Part shown: positions 41,364-50,342 of the stretch, piece after piece | Position numbering within the stretch: position 1 is the stretch's first letter | Layout of the letters: each line of letters starts with the position of its first letter | Origin: DASQUK01 sp963813485 | Lineage (GTDB): Bacteria > Actinomycetota > Acidimicrobiia > Acidimicrobiales > VFJN01 | Direction: 5' to 3' | Assembly: GCA_963813485.1 (NCBI GenBank) | Contig: CAWEZE010000004.1 | Location: 62,001 to 126,000, forward strand | Length of the DNA stretch: 64,000 bases | Notes under the pieces: generated by a model | What the model saw: the letters and a program-made list of their open reading frames with translations, nothing else | Databases searched by the model: none | What the model was told of the DNA's origin: nothing | Made by a program: the position numbers and the translations under genes

Positions 41364-44300
41364 CTAGGTGAGGATGGCGGCGGGACCCAGCGCCTCCCTG
41401 AGCTGGCCCACGAGGCCGTTGGTGGCGTCGACGTTCCAGCGTTCGGGTAGCCGAACGACCCGCTGCTCTCCGAGCTGGAGGAAGACCGGCGACTCGCCGG
41501 GGTGATCGGCCAGGAGCCGCTTGAGGTGCGCCACGTTGGCCTCCGACAGCAGCTGGGGCGGGACCCGCAGGCGCAGCGGCTCGACCTGGCTGGCGCCCAC
41601 CTCGACCACGTCGATCGCCTGGGCGATGAGCTTGGGGGCGTCGTCGCGGGTGTCGACGCGACCCCGGACGATGACCACGGCGTCGTCGGCGAGCTTGTGC
41701 CCGTGCTCGGTCATGGTGCGGGGGAAGACCATCACCTCGGCGGTGGCCCGCAGGTCCTCGAGGGTGAACACCGCCATGAGATCGCCACGGCGGGTCCACT
41801 TGCGCTGCAGTCCGGTCACCACGCCGCCCACGGCCTTGAGCTCCCCGTCGTCGAGGTCGGCCAGCTCGTCGAGCGAGCAGTCGGCCCTGCGGGAGAGCGC
41901 CGCTTCCGCGCCCAGCAGGGGATGATCGCTCACGTAGAGGCCCAGCATCTCCTTCTCGAACGCCAATTGGTCACGCTTGTCGAACTCCAGGTCGGGGATG
42001 GTGGTGCGCTCGAAGTCGCCGAAACCGCCGGCCCCGGCGTCGTCGGCGTCGCCGAACAGCGTCATGATCCCCATGTCGCGCTCGCGGCGGCGGGCGAGGG
42101 TGTGGTCGACGATCTGCTCGAACACCGTGAGGAGGCCCTTGCGCTTGTGGCCGAGGCTGTCGAATGCCCCCGCCTTGATCAGCGATTCGATCGTGCGCTT
42201 GTTGAGGACGGAGGAGTCGACCCGCTGGCAGAAGTCGTAGTAGTCGGTATACGGACCATTGGCCTCTCGCTCGGCGACGATGTGGCCGACGAGGCCTTCG
42301 CCAACATTGCGGACCGCCGACAGCCCGAAGACGATGACTCGCTGTTTGCTCCCCGGGCCACCGGAGACTCCGTCCCCGTCCGCGCGGTCGGCCGGTTCCA
42401 CGAGCGGTACGAAGTCCGCCGCAGAGCGGTTGATGTCCGGCACCTCGACGGCGATGCCCATGGCCCGGCACTCGGCGAGGTAGATGGCCGCCTTCTCCAG
42501 GCTGGCCTTGACGCTCGTGAGCAACGCCGCCAGGTACTCCGCGGGATAATTAGCCTTGAGGTACGCCGTCTGATAGGCGACGAAGCCGTAGCCATACGCG
42601 TGCGCTTTGGGAAAGGCATAGTCGGCAAAGGGTTCGATGATATCGAACCACGCCTTGCCCAGTCCGGCGCCATAGCCGGTCCGGTCGCAGGCATCGATGA
42701 ACTTTTCGCGCTCCGCCGCCATGATCTCGCGGCGTTTCTTGCCCGCAGCCTTTCGGAGATTGTCTGCTTCGGCGAGGGAGTATCCTGCGAATCGCTGGGC
42801 AATCCGCATCACCCCCTCCTGATAGATGCATAGACCGTAAGTGTCACCCAGCACTTCGGCAGCGTCGGGATGCAGATATTCGACCGGCTTGCGGCCGTTC
42901 TTGCGGTCGGCGTAGTCGTTGTGCATGTTCGCGGCCATGGGACCGGGCCGGTAGAGCGCCACCAGTGCGGCCACGTCCTCGAACGTCGTCGGTTGCAGCG
43001 AGCGCATGAGCGCCCGCATGGGCCCGCCCTCCAGCTGGAACACGCCGACCGAGTCGCCCCGGCGCAGCAGCTCGTAGGTGGGCTCGTCGTCGAGGGGCAC
43101 GCGGTCGATGTCCAGGTCGACACCCCGGGTGCGGCGGATCACCTCGACGGTGTCGGTGATCACGTCGAGGTTGCGCAGCCCCAGGAAGTCCATCTTGAGC
43201 AGGCCGAGCTCCTCGACGCCGTGCATCTCGTACTGGGTGACGATCGGGGCGTCCTCCAGCGACTGACCGTTCTCGGGCTTGCGCTGGATCGGCAGGTACT
43301 CGGTGAGCGGTTCCTTGGTGATCACCACCGCGGCGGCGTGGATCCCGTCCTGGCGGCGTAGGCCCTCGAGGCCCTTGGCGACGTCGACCACCTGCTGGAC
43401 GTCGGGGTCGTCCTCGTACATCTGCCGCAGCTCGCCCGCCATCTTGTAGCCGTCCTCGAAGCGCGGATCGGGATCGAGGCAGGCGTACAGGGGCGTGTCG
43501 CGCCCCATGATCAGCGGCGGCATGGCTTTGGCCACCCGGTCACCGACGGCGTAGGGCTGGCCCAGCACCCTCGCGGCGTCGCGCACTGCGGCCCGAGCCT
43601 TGATGGTGGAGAAGGTGACGATCTGGGCAACGTGGTCGCGGCCGTAGCGCTCGGCGGCGTAGCGGATCATCTCGTCCCGGAACCGGGAATCGAAGTCCAT
43701 GTCGATGTCGGGCATGGAGATGCGTGAAGGGTTGAGGAAGCGCTCGAACAGCAGGTCGTACCGGATCGGATCGAGGTCGGTGATGCGCAGGCTGTATGCC
43801 ACCGCGCAGCCGGCGGCGCTCCCCCGGCCCGGGCCCACCCGGATGCCGTTGCGCCGGGCGTGGGCGATCAGGTCCCAGACGATGAGGAAGTACGAGCTGA
43901 AGCCCATGTCGGCGATGACCTGCAGCTCGTACGCCAGCCGCTCGACTACGTCGTCGGGCAGCGGGTCACCCCAACGCTCCTTGGCCCCCTCGAACGTCAG
44001 GTGGCGCAGGTAGTCGCGGTCGCTGGCGAACTCCTCGGGCAGCGGGAAGGTGGGCAGCTGCGGCTTGCCGAACGCGATCTCGACGTCTGCCCGATCGGCG
44101 ATCCACAGCGTGTTGTCGCACGCCTCCGGGACCTCGCCGAACAGGGACCGCATCTCGGTGGCTGATTTCAGGTAGTGCTGGTCGCCGTGGAACTTGAACC
44201 GGTTGGGGTCGCTCATCAGCGAACCCGTCTGCACGCAGAGCAGGGCGTCGTGGGCCACGGCGTCGTGCTGGTGGACGTAGTGGCTGTCGTTGGTGGCCAG

Positions 44301-44951
44301 CAGCGGCGCCCCGATGCGCCGGGCGATCTCGATCAGCTGGGGGTTGGTCCTGTGCTGCTCGGCGATGCCATGGTCCTGCAGCTCGACGAACAGGTTGTCC
44401 TTGCCGAAGATGTCCTGGAGCCGCGCCGCCTTGGCGGTGGCGCCCTCGGCGTCGCCCTGGAGCAGCGACTGGAGCACGTGCCCACCCAGGCATCCGGTGG
44501 TGGCGATGAGGCCGCCGGCGTGGTCGGCAAGCGTCTCCCAGTCGAGGCGTGGCTTGTAGAAGTAACCCTCGAGGAACGCCCGGCTGGCGAGCTGGATGAG
44601 GTTGCGGTAGCCCACATTGGTCTCGGCCAGAAGCGTCAGGTGGTAGTAGAGCTTCCGCCCGCCCTCGGTGTCGCCGCCGGTGTCGTCGACCCGTCCGCGC
44701 CGCGCCGGGCGTTCGAACCGTGACTCGTGGGCCATGTAGGCCTCGGTGCCCAGGATGGGCTTGATCCCCTGCTTCCGGCACTCCTTGTAGAAGTCGAGGA
44801 TGCCGTACATGTTGCCGTGGTCGGTGATGCCGAGCGCAGGCTGGCCGTCGGCCACGGCGGCACCCACGACCTCGCCGATGCGCGCGGCCCCGTCGAGCAT
44901 CGAGTACTCGGTGTGGACGTGGAGGTGGGTGAAGGTTCCTCGAGGATGCAC
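41364..44951 (-). CDS. dnaE: DNA polymerase III alpha subunit
   Basis: 1195 aa. Chromosomal replicase. PHP domain: FTHLHVHTEYSMLDGAARIG and LGITDHGNMYGILDFYKECR. The catalytic palm has GPGRGSAAGCAVAYSLRITD and the metal-binding PDIDMDFDSRFRDEMIRYAA, with the third Asp region in DDEPTYELLRRGDSVGVFQL. Fingers and helix-hairpin-helix: HAYGYGFVAYQTAYLKANYP. The C-terminal OB-fold starts at VGGVVTGLQRKWTRRGDLMA. A segment of about 300 bp near 42540-42850 uses many A/T-ending codons, unlike the rest. Confidence 0.97.
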   Translation of the reverse strand: MHPRGTFTHLHVHTEYSMLDGAARIGEVVGAAVADGQPALGITDHGNMYGILDFYKECRKQGIKPILGTEAYMAHESRFERPARRGRVDDTGGDTEGGRKLYYHLTLLAETNVGYRNLIQLASRAFLEGYFYKPRLDWETLADHAGGLIATTGCLGGHVLQSLLQGDAEGATAKAARLQDIFGKDNLFVELQDHGIAEQHRTNPQLIEIARRIGAPLLATNDSHYVHQHDAVAHDALLCVQTGSLMSDPNRFKFHGDQHYLKSATEMRSLFGEVPEACDNTLWIADRADVEIAFGKPQLPTFPLPEEFASDRDYLRHLTFEGAKERWGDPLPDDVVERLAYELQVIADMGFSSYFLIVWDLIAHARRNGIRVGPGRGSAAGCAVAYSLRITDLDPIRYDLLFERFLNPSRISMPDIDMDFDSRFRDEMIRYAAERYGRDHVAQIVTFSTIKARAAVRDAARVLGQPYAVGDRVAKAMPPLIMGRDTPLYACLDPDPRFEDGYKMAGELRQMYEDDPDVQQVVDVAKGLEGLRRQDGIHAAAVVITKEPLTEYLPIQRKPENGQSLEDAPIVTQYEMHGVEELGLLKMDFLGLRNLDVITDTVEVIRRTRGVDLDIDRVPLDDEPTYELLRRGDSVGVFQLEGGPMRALMRSLQPTTFEDVAALVALYRPGPMAANMHNDYADRKNGRKPVEYLHPDAAEVLGDTYGLCIYQEGVMRIAQRFAGYSLAEADNLRKAAGKKRREIMAAEREKFIDACDRTGYGAGLGKAWFDIIEPFADYAFPKAHAYGYGFVAYQTAYLKANYPAEYLAALLTSVKASLEKAAIYLAECRAMGIAVEVPDINRSAADFVPLVEPADRADGDGVSGGPGSKQRVIVFGLSAVRNVGEGLVGHIVAEREANGPYTDYYDFCQRVDSSVLNKRTIESLIKAGAFDSLGHKRKGLLTVFEQIVDHTLARRRERDMGIMTLFGDADDAGAGGFGDFERTTIPDLEFDKRDQLAFEKEMLGLYVSDHPLLGAEAALSRRADCSLDELADLDDGELKAVGGVVTGLQRKWTRRGDLMAVFTLEDLRATAEVMVFPRTMTEHGHKLADDAVVIVRGRVDTRDDAPKLIAQAIDVVEVGASQVEPLRLRVPPQLLSEANVAHLKRLLADHPGESPVFLQLGEQRVVRLPERWNVDATNGLVGQLREALGPAAILT

Positions 44952-45111
44952 CCCGGCCGACTCCCTCCGTCGCGAACCTGCTCGATCAGTTCACCGGCGT
45001 GGTCGTCCACAGGGGCCTGTGGACAAATGACACCCGTGTGATTCGTCGAGCGTAGCGCGCCGGACCGGGCCCCGGGAACGTTACGCACCGGGCCCGGCGC
45101 AGCCCCGAGGA

Positions 45112-46650
45112 TCAGTAGGCGAAGACGCCGGACGAGGACCCGGCGCCCGCCGGATCGCCGCGGGCGGCCAGCGCGTCCCAGATCGCGCCCAGCGCCGGAT
45201 CGTCGTCCGGTGACGTGAGCGACGCGCTCTCCAGCTCGGAGAGCGGCAGGCCGCGGCTGCGGAGGTAGCCACCGATGCCGATGCGCAGGCGGCGCTCCAA
45301 CACCTGGGCGCCGGCGCGATCGATGTCGGGGAGAACGACTGCGAACCAGTGTTGGGTCTGGTCCGGCACGTGGACCAGGTGGTCGATCACCCCGCCCGCC
45401 ACGAACTGGTGACCCAGCTCCCGCAGGAGCGTCACCTGCCGCCGATACGGCAGCAGTGCAAAGGGCTCGTCGGGTACCTGGACCAGGACCAGCGAGAACG
45501 GGCTCCCGGTGCGGTTGCAGTACGCCTTCTCGGCAGCGATGCGGTCGCACAGGAAGCGTGCGGTCCACAACCGGGTCTCCGGATCGATCGGCGGCGGCGG
45601 CACCGACGGGGTCGCGGAGACCGGGGGCCGCAGCGGAGCAGGCCGGGCCGGTGGCGGCGGCACGGCGTCGTACCACGCCCCTGGCTGCCAATGGGCGTCG
45701 TCGGGATCGGAGGCGGCGGGCGTCCCGCCGGGATCGGACCAGGGCGCCGGCGATCCAGCGGGCGGCGCCCAGTCGCTGCGGTCCGGCTCCCCCACGGCCG
45801 GGCTCCCGTACGGATCGGACCAGGGCGCCGGCGATGCCGCGGGTGGCGCCCAGTCGCTGCGGTCCGGCTCCCCCACGGCCGGGCTCCCGTACGGATCGGA
45901 CCAGGGCGGCGGGGCCATGGTGGGTGGGTCCGGCGGCCAGCCATTGGACGCGGGCGCGCGTGCGGGCGGCTCCGGTTGCCAGCCGTTGGACGCGGGGGCG
46001 TGCGCGAGGTGCTGCGGTTGCCAGCCGGGTTCCTGGCCGAGCGACCCCAAGGGCTCGGCCCACTCCGACGCGGTCGCGTTGCCGCCGGCCCCCACCGGTG
46101 CTGGCTCGGACCACCCGGGCGAGTCGGCGTAGGTCGACGCGGCGTACGCATCGTCGTCCGGCGTCGTGACCCACACCGAGGTCGGCTGGCCCGCCGCGAA
46201 CGCGTCGTCCCCGGGACGCTCCCGCTTGGAGAGGGCACGGCCCCGCGCCACGAGCGCCGAGTCGTCCCATTCGTTGCCCCGCGACAGGCGGTCGACCAGT
46301 GGCTGGGCCCTGAGCCCCACCTCGGCCGCAACCGCGTACGCGACCGCCCGCGTCAGCGCCAGCAGCCCCACGCTTGCCGCCCCGGCGTCGTCCATGTCGG
46401 CCGAGCGGAGCGCCACGTACACGACCGTGGCGACGCCAGCGGCCAGCCACCCCGCGCTGCGTCCCACGATGAGACCCGCGGCGAACACCGGGACGAACAG
46501 GAGCGTCGCCACGACCTCGACCCGATCGACGTCGGCGGCCACCAGTCCCACCGCAACGACCGCCACCACCGCAGCGACCGCGAGCACCAGCAGTGCCCGG
46601 GCCCTGTGCTCACGCAAGCGGCCAATGCGCCCGTTCCCCGGCATCCCCAT
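45112..46650 (-). CDS. Membrane protein with degenerate GGDEF-like domain and 27-aa repeats
   Basis: 512 aa. The N-terminus has about four hydrophobic segments (ALLVLAVAAVVAVVAVGLVA; VVATLLFVPVFAAGLIVGRS; AGWLAAGVATVVYVALRSAD). A long Pro/Ser/Asp-rich linker contains 27-residue repeats (81 bp, starting near 45731, 45812 and 45893) such as PWSDPYGSPAVGEPDRSDWA. The C-terminus (DPETRLWTARFLCDRIAAEK; FSLVLVQVP; QHWFAVVLPDIDRAGAQVLE) follows the diguanylate-cyclase fold but lacks the GGDEF site. It is probably not a cyclase; it may be a protein-interaction or regulatory domain. Confidence 0.65.
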   Translation of the reverse strand: MGMPGNGRIGRLREHRARALLVLAVAAVVAVVAVGLVAADVDRVEVVATLLFVPVFAAGLIVGRSAGWLAAGVATVVYVALRSADMDDAGAASVGLLALTRAVAYAVAAEVGLRAQPLVDRLSRGNEWDDSALVARGRALSKRERPGDDAFAAGQPTSVWVTTPDDDAYAASTYADSPGWSEPAPVGAGGNATASEWAEPLGSLGQEPGWQPQHLAHAPASNGWQPEPPARAPASNGWPPDPPTMAPPPWSDPYGSPAVGEPDRSDWAPPAASPAPWSDPYGSPAVGEPDRSDWAPPAGSPAPWSDPGGTPAASDPDDAHWQPGAWYDAVPPPPARPAPLRPPVSATPSVPPPPIDPETRLWTARFLCDRIAAEKAYCNRTGSPFSLVLVQVPDEPFALLPYRRQVTLLRELGHQFVAGGVIDHLVHVPDQTQHWFAVVLPDIDRAGAQVLERRLRIGIGGYLRSRGLPLSELESASLTSPDDDPALGAIWDALAARGDPAGAGSSSGVFAY

Positions 46651-46753
46651 CAGCGCCAGCCTACGTGCCCTCTCGGCTGGAAGAGAGGCTCACTACCCTG
46701 GGAGGAGGGCGCCACACGGTGGGTAACCGCTGGTGAAGCTCGCCGACACGCCC

Positions 46754-47326
46754 TCAGAGATAGGTGCCGGGCCGGGTTTCCCCTTCGACGTTGGGCTGCG
46801 GTGCGCCAGGCGGGAGCCGACGGCGCATCTCGTCGAGCTGCTGACGGGCCGCCATCTGCTGGGCGAAGAGGGTCGCCTGGATGCCGTGGAACAGGCCCTC
46901 GAGCCAGCCCACGAGCTGGGCCTTGGCGATCCGCAGCTCGGCCTCGCTGGGCGTCGCGGTATCGGCGAAGGGGTGGGCAAGGCGGCCCAGCTCGTCACGC
47001 AGGTCGGGCGAGAGTGCCCCCGACAGCTCCGAGATCGACGTCTCGTAGATCTCCCGCAGCCGGTCGCGGCTCTGCTCGTCGAGCTCCGACTGGCGCACCT
47101 CTTCCAGCAGGAGCTTGATCATCGACCCGATCCGCATCACCTTGGCCGGCTGCTCGACGGCCTCGTTGGGCTGATCCCGCTCCTCGGCGGGCCTCACCAC
47201 CTCGGGGTGCTCGACCGGACCGGGAGCCGAGCCCGCGACGGTGCTCCCGTCGGCCGAGGTGGCCGGTGGCTGACCGGGCCCGGGCTGGCCGGCGTTCTGA
47301 TCGTCGGTGAACGACATGGGGGCCAT
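46754..47326 (-). CDS. bpa: Bacterial proteasome activator
   Basis: 190 aa. ATP-independent ring activator of the 20S proteasome (PafE). After a disordered N-terminus (about 50 residues) the helical bundle has VMRIGSMIKLLLEEVRQSEL, RDRLREIYETSISELSGAL and LRIAKAQLVGWLEGLFHGIQ followed by ATLFAQQMAARQQLDEMRR. The C-terminus ends GTYL, a variant of the GQYL/HbYX-type tail that docks into the proteasome. Its presence implies the genome has a proteasome, typical of actinobacteria; prcAB are not in the window. Confidence 0.93.
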   Translation of the reverse strand: MAPMSFTDDQNAGQPGPGQPPATSADGSTVAGSAPGPVEHPEVVRPAEERDQPNEAVEQPAKVMRIGSMIKLLLEEVRQSELDEQSRDRLREIYETSISELSGALSPDLRDELGRLAHPFADTATPSEAELRIAKAQLVGWLEGLFHGIQATLFAQQMAARQQLDEMRRRLPPGAPQPNVEGETRPGTYL

Positions 47327-47390
47327 CCTGCCACGGTCCGCCGCGTATCCCGCCCGCCGAGAGGATCCCGTCCGATGCTCGGGCGCACCG

Positions 47391-48491
47391 TCAGCGCCGG
47401 GCGGCGAGGAGGGGGACGAGCATCTCGGCCGGGGTCAGCGACCCGTGCCGTCCGACCAGCTCGTAGGGGCCGACGTCCTGGGGGTCGTGGAAGGCGGCGT
47501 TGGTCCTCGCCACGAGGGCCACGTCCCCCAATCGAGACCGCGCCGCCTCGGTGACCACCGGGCCCAGCCAGCCCGCGGCCACCATTTCGTCACGCGTGAC
47601 CACCCAAGCGTCGTCACCGTGGTGCTCGGCCGCCGCGTCCCACAGGGCTCCTGCCCGGCCCGGCCGCGCATGCAGCCACCGGAACCGCGCCTCACCCGAC
47701 TGCATCGAGCACTGCCCGAGCACGGCGGGCGCCAGCTCCACGACGTCGTCGCCGGTCTCCACCTGACCGTGGTCCGCGATGACCACCAGTGCCGCCCCCG
47801 CGGGCAGGCGGGAGACGATCCGATCGACGACCTGGTCGATCCATGCGAGCTCGGCGTCGTAGTACTCCCCCAGCCCGTACTCGTGGGCCACCTTGTCCAG
47901 GCCGTCGTAGTAGGCGTACACGAAGGGCTCTCCCCGCGCCAGGAGGCTCTCGACCTCGGTGACCATGGTCGCCATCGTGCGGTAGCCCCAGAACCTGGCG
48001 GGCTCGAGGTGCACGCCCGTGAACCCCGATCGGCGGTACTCGGCCCGCGTCACCACCGGGGGTCGCTGGCCCAGGAACGGGGCCGTCGTCTGCATCTTGG
48101 CGGGCGGCAGGCTCTGGTGGGCGTCGCCTGCGGCTGTGGCCCAACGCAGGACGTTGAGGACCTCGCCATGGACCGCCATGCGGTAGCCGACGATGCCGTG
48201 CTCCCCCGGGGGCACGCCGGTGGTGATCGACGTGAGGGCGGTCGCCGTCGTCGACGGCGCCACGGTGGTGATCGGTCCTCCCTCCATGGCGGACAGCGTG
48301 GGGGCCAACGAGCGCCGTGCCGTGAGCTGCTCCCAGCCCATGCCGTCGAGCACGAACAACACGACCTGGCGGGCATCGACGGCGGTTCCCGGAAGCCAGC
48401 GCGGCGCATCGTCGGGATGTCCGAGGAGCGCAGGCACGACGTTCGTGACGCAGGCCCCGCCGTAGTCAGGAAGTAGGGGTTCGTGGACCAC
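47391..48491 (-). CDS. Alkaline-phosphatase-superfamily phosphodiesterase (NPP-like)
   Basis: 366 aa from GTG 48491; the open frame reaches ATG 48533. Metal-site motifs: VVLFVLDGMGWEQLTARRSL, the nucleophile Thr region TTVAPSTTATALTSITTGVP, PGEHGIVGYRMAVHGEVLNV, AYYDGLDKVAHEYGLGEYYD and VVIADHGQVETGDDVVELAP. It resembles type I phosphodiesterase/nucleotide pyrophosphatases. No signal peptide is seen. The substrate is unknown. Confidence 0.88.
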   Translation of the reverse strand: MVHEPLLPDYGGACVTNVVPALLGHPDDAPRWLPGTAVDARQVVLFVLDGMGWEQLTARRSLAPTLSAMEGGPITTVAPSTTATALTSITTGVPPGEHGIVGYRMAVHGEVLNVLRWATAAGDAHQSLPPAKMQTTAPFLGQRPPVVTRAEYRRSGFTGVHLEPARFWGYRTMATMVTEVESLLARGEPFVYAYYDGLDKVAHEYGLGEYYDAELAWIDQVVDRIVSRLPAGAALVVIADHGQVETGDDVVELAPAVLGQCSMQSGEARFRWLHARPGRAGALWDAAAEHHGDDAWVVTRDEMVAAGWLGPVVTEAARSRLGDVALVARTNAAFHDPQDVGPYELVGRHGSLTPAEMLVPLLAARR

Positions 48492-48811
48492 GCCTGTGCC
48501 TTTCCGGGCTCCACCGTACCCAGCCCGCGCCACGAGATCAGGGGCGTTCGGGGCCTCTCCGCCCGGTTCGCACTGCGCCCCGTACAGTCCAGCCCGACCC
48601 CGGCCGCCACCCCGAGTGGACCCTCGCGGAAGTCATCGTGGCGTCTCGCCGGCCAGATCCGCCGCTGGACATCGTCCTCGTCGCGCCGCAGCCGCTGCTG
48701 CGCCTTCCTCTGTCTCGCCAGCGACGAATCTGCCTCGGCGATACATCCACGGAACTTCCGCGAGCGCCCACTAGCGGCGTCGGTCTGCGACCGACTCGTT
48801 ACGCTCGCGGC
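48492..48811. other. Divergent intergenic region, no gene seen
   Basis: 320 bp between the phosphodiesterase and the Rrf2 gene. No ORF with convincing codon use. An AT-richer patch, GATACATCCACGGAACTTCC (about 48739-48758), lies 53 bp before the Rrf2 start and could hold a promoter or operator; I cannot show this. Confidence 0.4.
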
Positions 48812-49264
48812 ATGAAGGTGTCGACCCGCGGTGACTACGCCAGCCGGGCACTGCTGTCGCTGTCGCTGCATGCGCGCGAGGCGGGCCCGACCTCGGTCCG
48901 CGACATCGCGGAGCGCACGGGCCTGCCACAGCCCTACCTCGAGCAGATCCTCCTGGCGCTCAAGGGGGCGGGGCTGGTCCGGTCGAAGCGGGGCGTGGGG
49001 GGCGGCTACGTGCTGGCGAGGGAGCCCGCCACCATCACGCTGGGCGACATCGTGAGCGCGGTCGACGGGCCCATCGCCGTGGGCGACTTCGGCGAGCCCC
49101 ACCAGAACGGCGCCTGTGACCACGAGGGCCAGTGCGTGCTGCTGGCCATATGGGGCGTCCTGAGCGAGCACATGCGCCGCCACCTCGACGAGCTGACCCT
49201 GGCCGACATCGCCAGGATGGCGCGCGGCGAGCGCGACTGGCCGGTGGTCGAGCCGGTCGACTGA
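48812..49264 (+). CDS. Rrf2-family transcription regulator
   Basis: 150 aa from ATG 48812. The winged helix covers MKVSTRGDYASRALLSLSLH, GPTSVRDIAERTGLPQPYLE and GLVRSKRGVGGGYVLAREPA, with the usual RGxxGGYxL turn. The sensory segment has ACDHEGQCVLLAIWGVLSEH, with two Cys five residues apart plus nearby His residues; IscR-type proteins have three Cys. It may bind an Fe-S cluster with non-Cys ligands or act differently. The phosphodiesterase gene is divergent from it. Confidence 0.9.
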   Translation: MKVSTRGDYASRALLSLSLHAREAGPTSVRDIAERTGLPQPYLEQILLALKGAGLVRSKRGVGGGYVLAREPATITLGDIVSAVDGPIAVGDFGEPHQNGACDHEGQCVLLAIWGVLSEHMRRHLDELTLADIARMARGERDWPVVEPVD

Positions 49265-49346
49265 ACCGGGCACAGACAGCTCCGGCAGACACCCCGGGAG
49301 CCGGTGTCCTCAAGGCAGGGATCCGTCGCCGGCACGGTCGCCGGAA

Positions 49347-50282
49347 TCAGCGCAGCGTCGCCAGCACGGTCGCCAGGTCGGCCGGCAGCGGGGAGTCGAA
49401 CGCCAGGGGCTCGCCAGTGAGCGGGTGCTCGAGCGCCAGGTGCTCGGCGTGCAGCCACGGCCTCGGCGAGGGTAGCGACGCGCGACGGCCACCGTAGCGG
49501 GGGTCCCCGACCACCGGGTGGCCGATCGACGCCATGTGGACCCGAATCTGATGGGTACGGCCGGTCTCGAGCTTGCAGCGCAGCTCGGTGACGGTCACGG
49601 GGTCCGTGAAGCGGCGGACCACCTCGTAGCGGGTGCGGGCGTCCTTGCCGCTCAGTGTCACCACCATGCGGGTGCGATCACGGGCGCTGCGCCCTACGGG
49701 AGCGTCGACCATCCCGGTCGGCGAGTCGACCGCACCCCACACCAGGGCGCGGTAGCGCCGCTCGACCCGGCGGGCCGCCAGCATTGCCACCAACTCGTCA
49801 TACGCGGGCTGGGAGCGGGCGACCAGCAGCAGCCCCGACGTGCCCTTGTCGAGGCGGTGGACGATGCCGGGCCGGTCGGGCTGACCGACGGCGCGGATCT
49901 CTGGGTAACGGGCGAGCAGCCCGTGGACCAGGGTTCCCGCGTGCTGTCCCGCCCCAGGATGCACCACGAGGCCCGCGGGCTTGTCGACCACCAGCAGGTC
50001 GGCGTCCTCGTACACCAGCGGCACCTCGACGGTGGGATCCGGGGCCAGGGCCTCGCCGGCGGGGCGATCCGCCGCCGCCACCTGGAGCGCGTCGCCCTCC
50101 GCAACGCGGTGCGAACGGGTGGTGACCGCCCGCCCCCCGACCGTCACGCCCCCGGCATCGACCAGCGCCGCGGCCTCGGACCGGCTGCAGCCCGCGACCA
50201 TGGCGACGACCCGGTCGAGCCGCTGGCCGTCGAGCGCCCGCGGCACGACCGCTACCAGGGCCGATCCCGCCGGTCGCCCCAT
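49347..50282 (-). CDS. rluD: RluA/RluD-family 23S rRNA pseudouridine synthase
   Basis: 311 aa from ATG 50282. S4 domain: QRLDRVVAMVAGCSRSEAAA and LVDAGGVTVGGRAV. The catalytic Asp is in PGIVHRLDKGTSGLLLVARS. Other family parts: LLVVDKPAGLVVHPGAGQHA, LETGRTHQIRVHMASIGHPV and VVGDPRYGG. The expected site is uridines of helix 69, by the RluD class. It follows lspA on the same strand, separated by a copy of the GCGGAATC repeat. Confidence 0.93.
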   Translation of the reverse strand: MGRPAGSALVAVVPRALDGQRLDRVVAMVAGCSRSEAAALVDAGGVTVGGRAVTTRSHRVAEGDALQVAAADRPAGEALAPDPTVEVPLVYEDADLLVVDKPAGLVVHPGAGQHAGTLVHGLLARYPEIRAVGQPDRPGIVHRLDKGTSGLLLVARSQPAYDELVAMLAARRVERRYRALVWGAVDSPTGMVDAPVGRSARDRTRMVVTLSGKDARTRYEVVRRFTDPVTVTELRCKLETGRTHQIRVHMASIGHPVVGDPRYGGRRASLPSPRPWLHAEHLALEHPLTGEPLAFDSPLPADLATVLATLR

Positions 50283-50320
50283 TGCCGGCCAGCCTCCGTC
50301 TCGCGAGCCGTCCGCGATCC

Positions 50321-50342
50321 GCGGAATCGACCCTCGCTCAAG
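50321..50342. repeat. GCGGAATC repeat at the lspA stop codon
   Basis: GCGGAATCGACCCTCGCTCA (50321-50340) contains the lspA stop (TCA on this strand, 50338-50340). It matches the arms of the inverted repeat at 33203-33289. Confidence 0.7.

Noticed and set aside
45001..45030. Possible replication-origin element near dnaE (TGTGGACAA-like)
   Set aside because: A single TGTGGACAA-like word, with no cluster of DnaA boxes and no dnaA or dnaN nearby.
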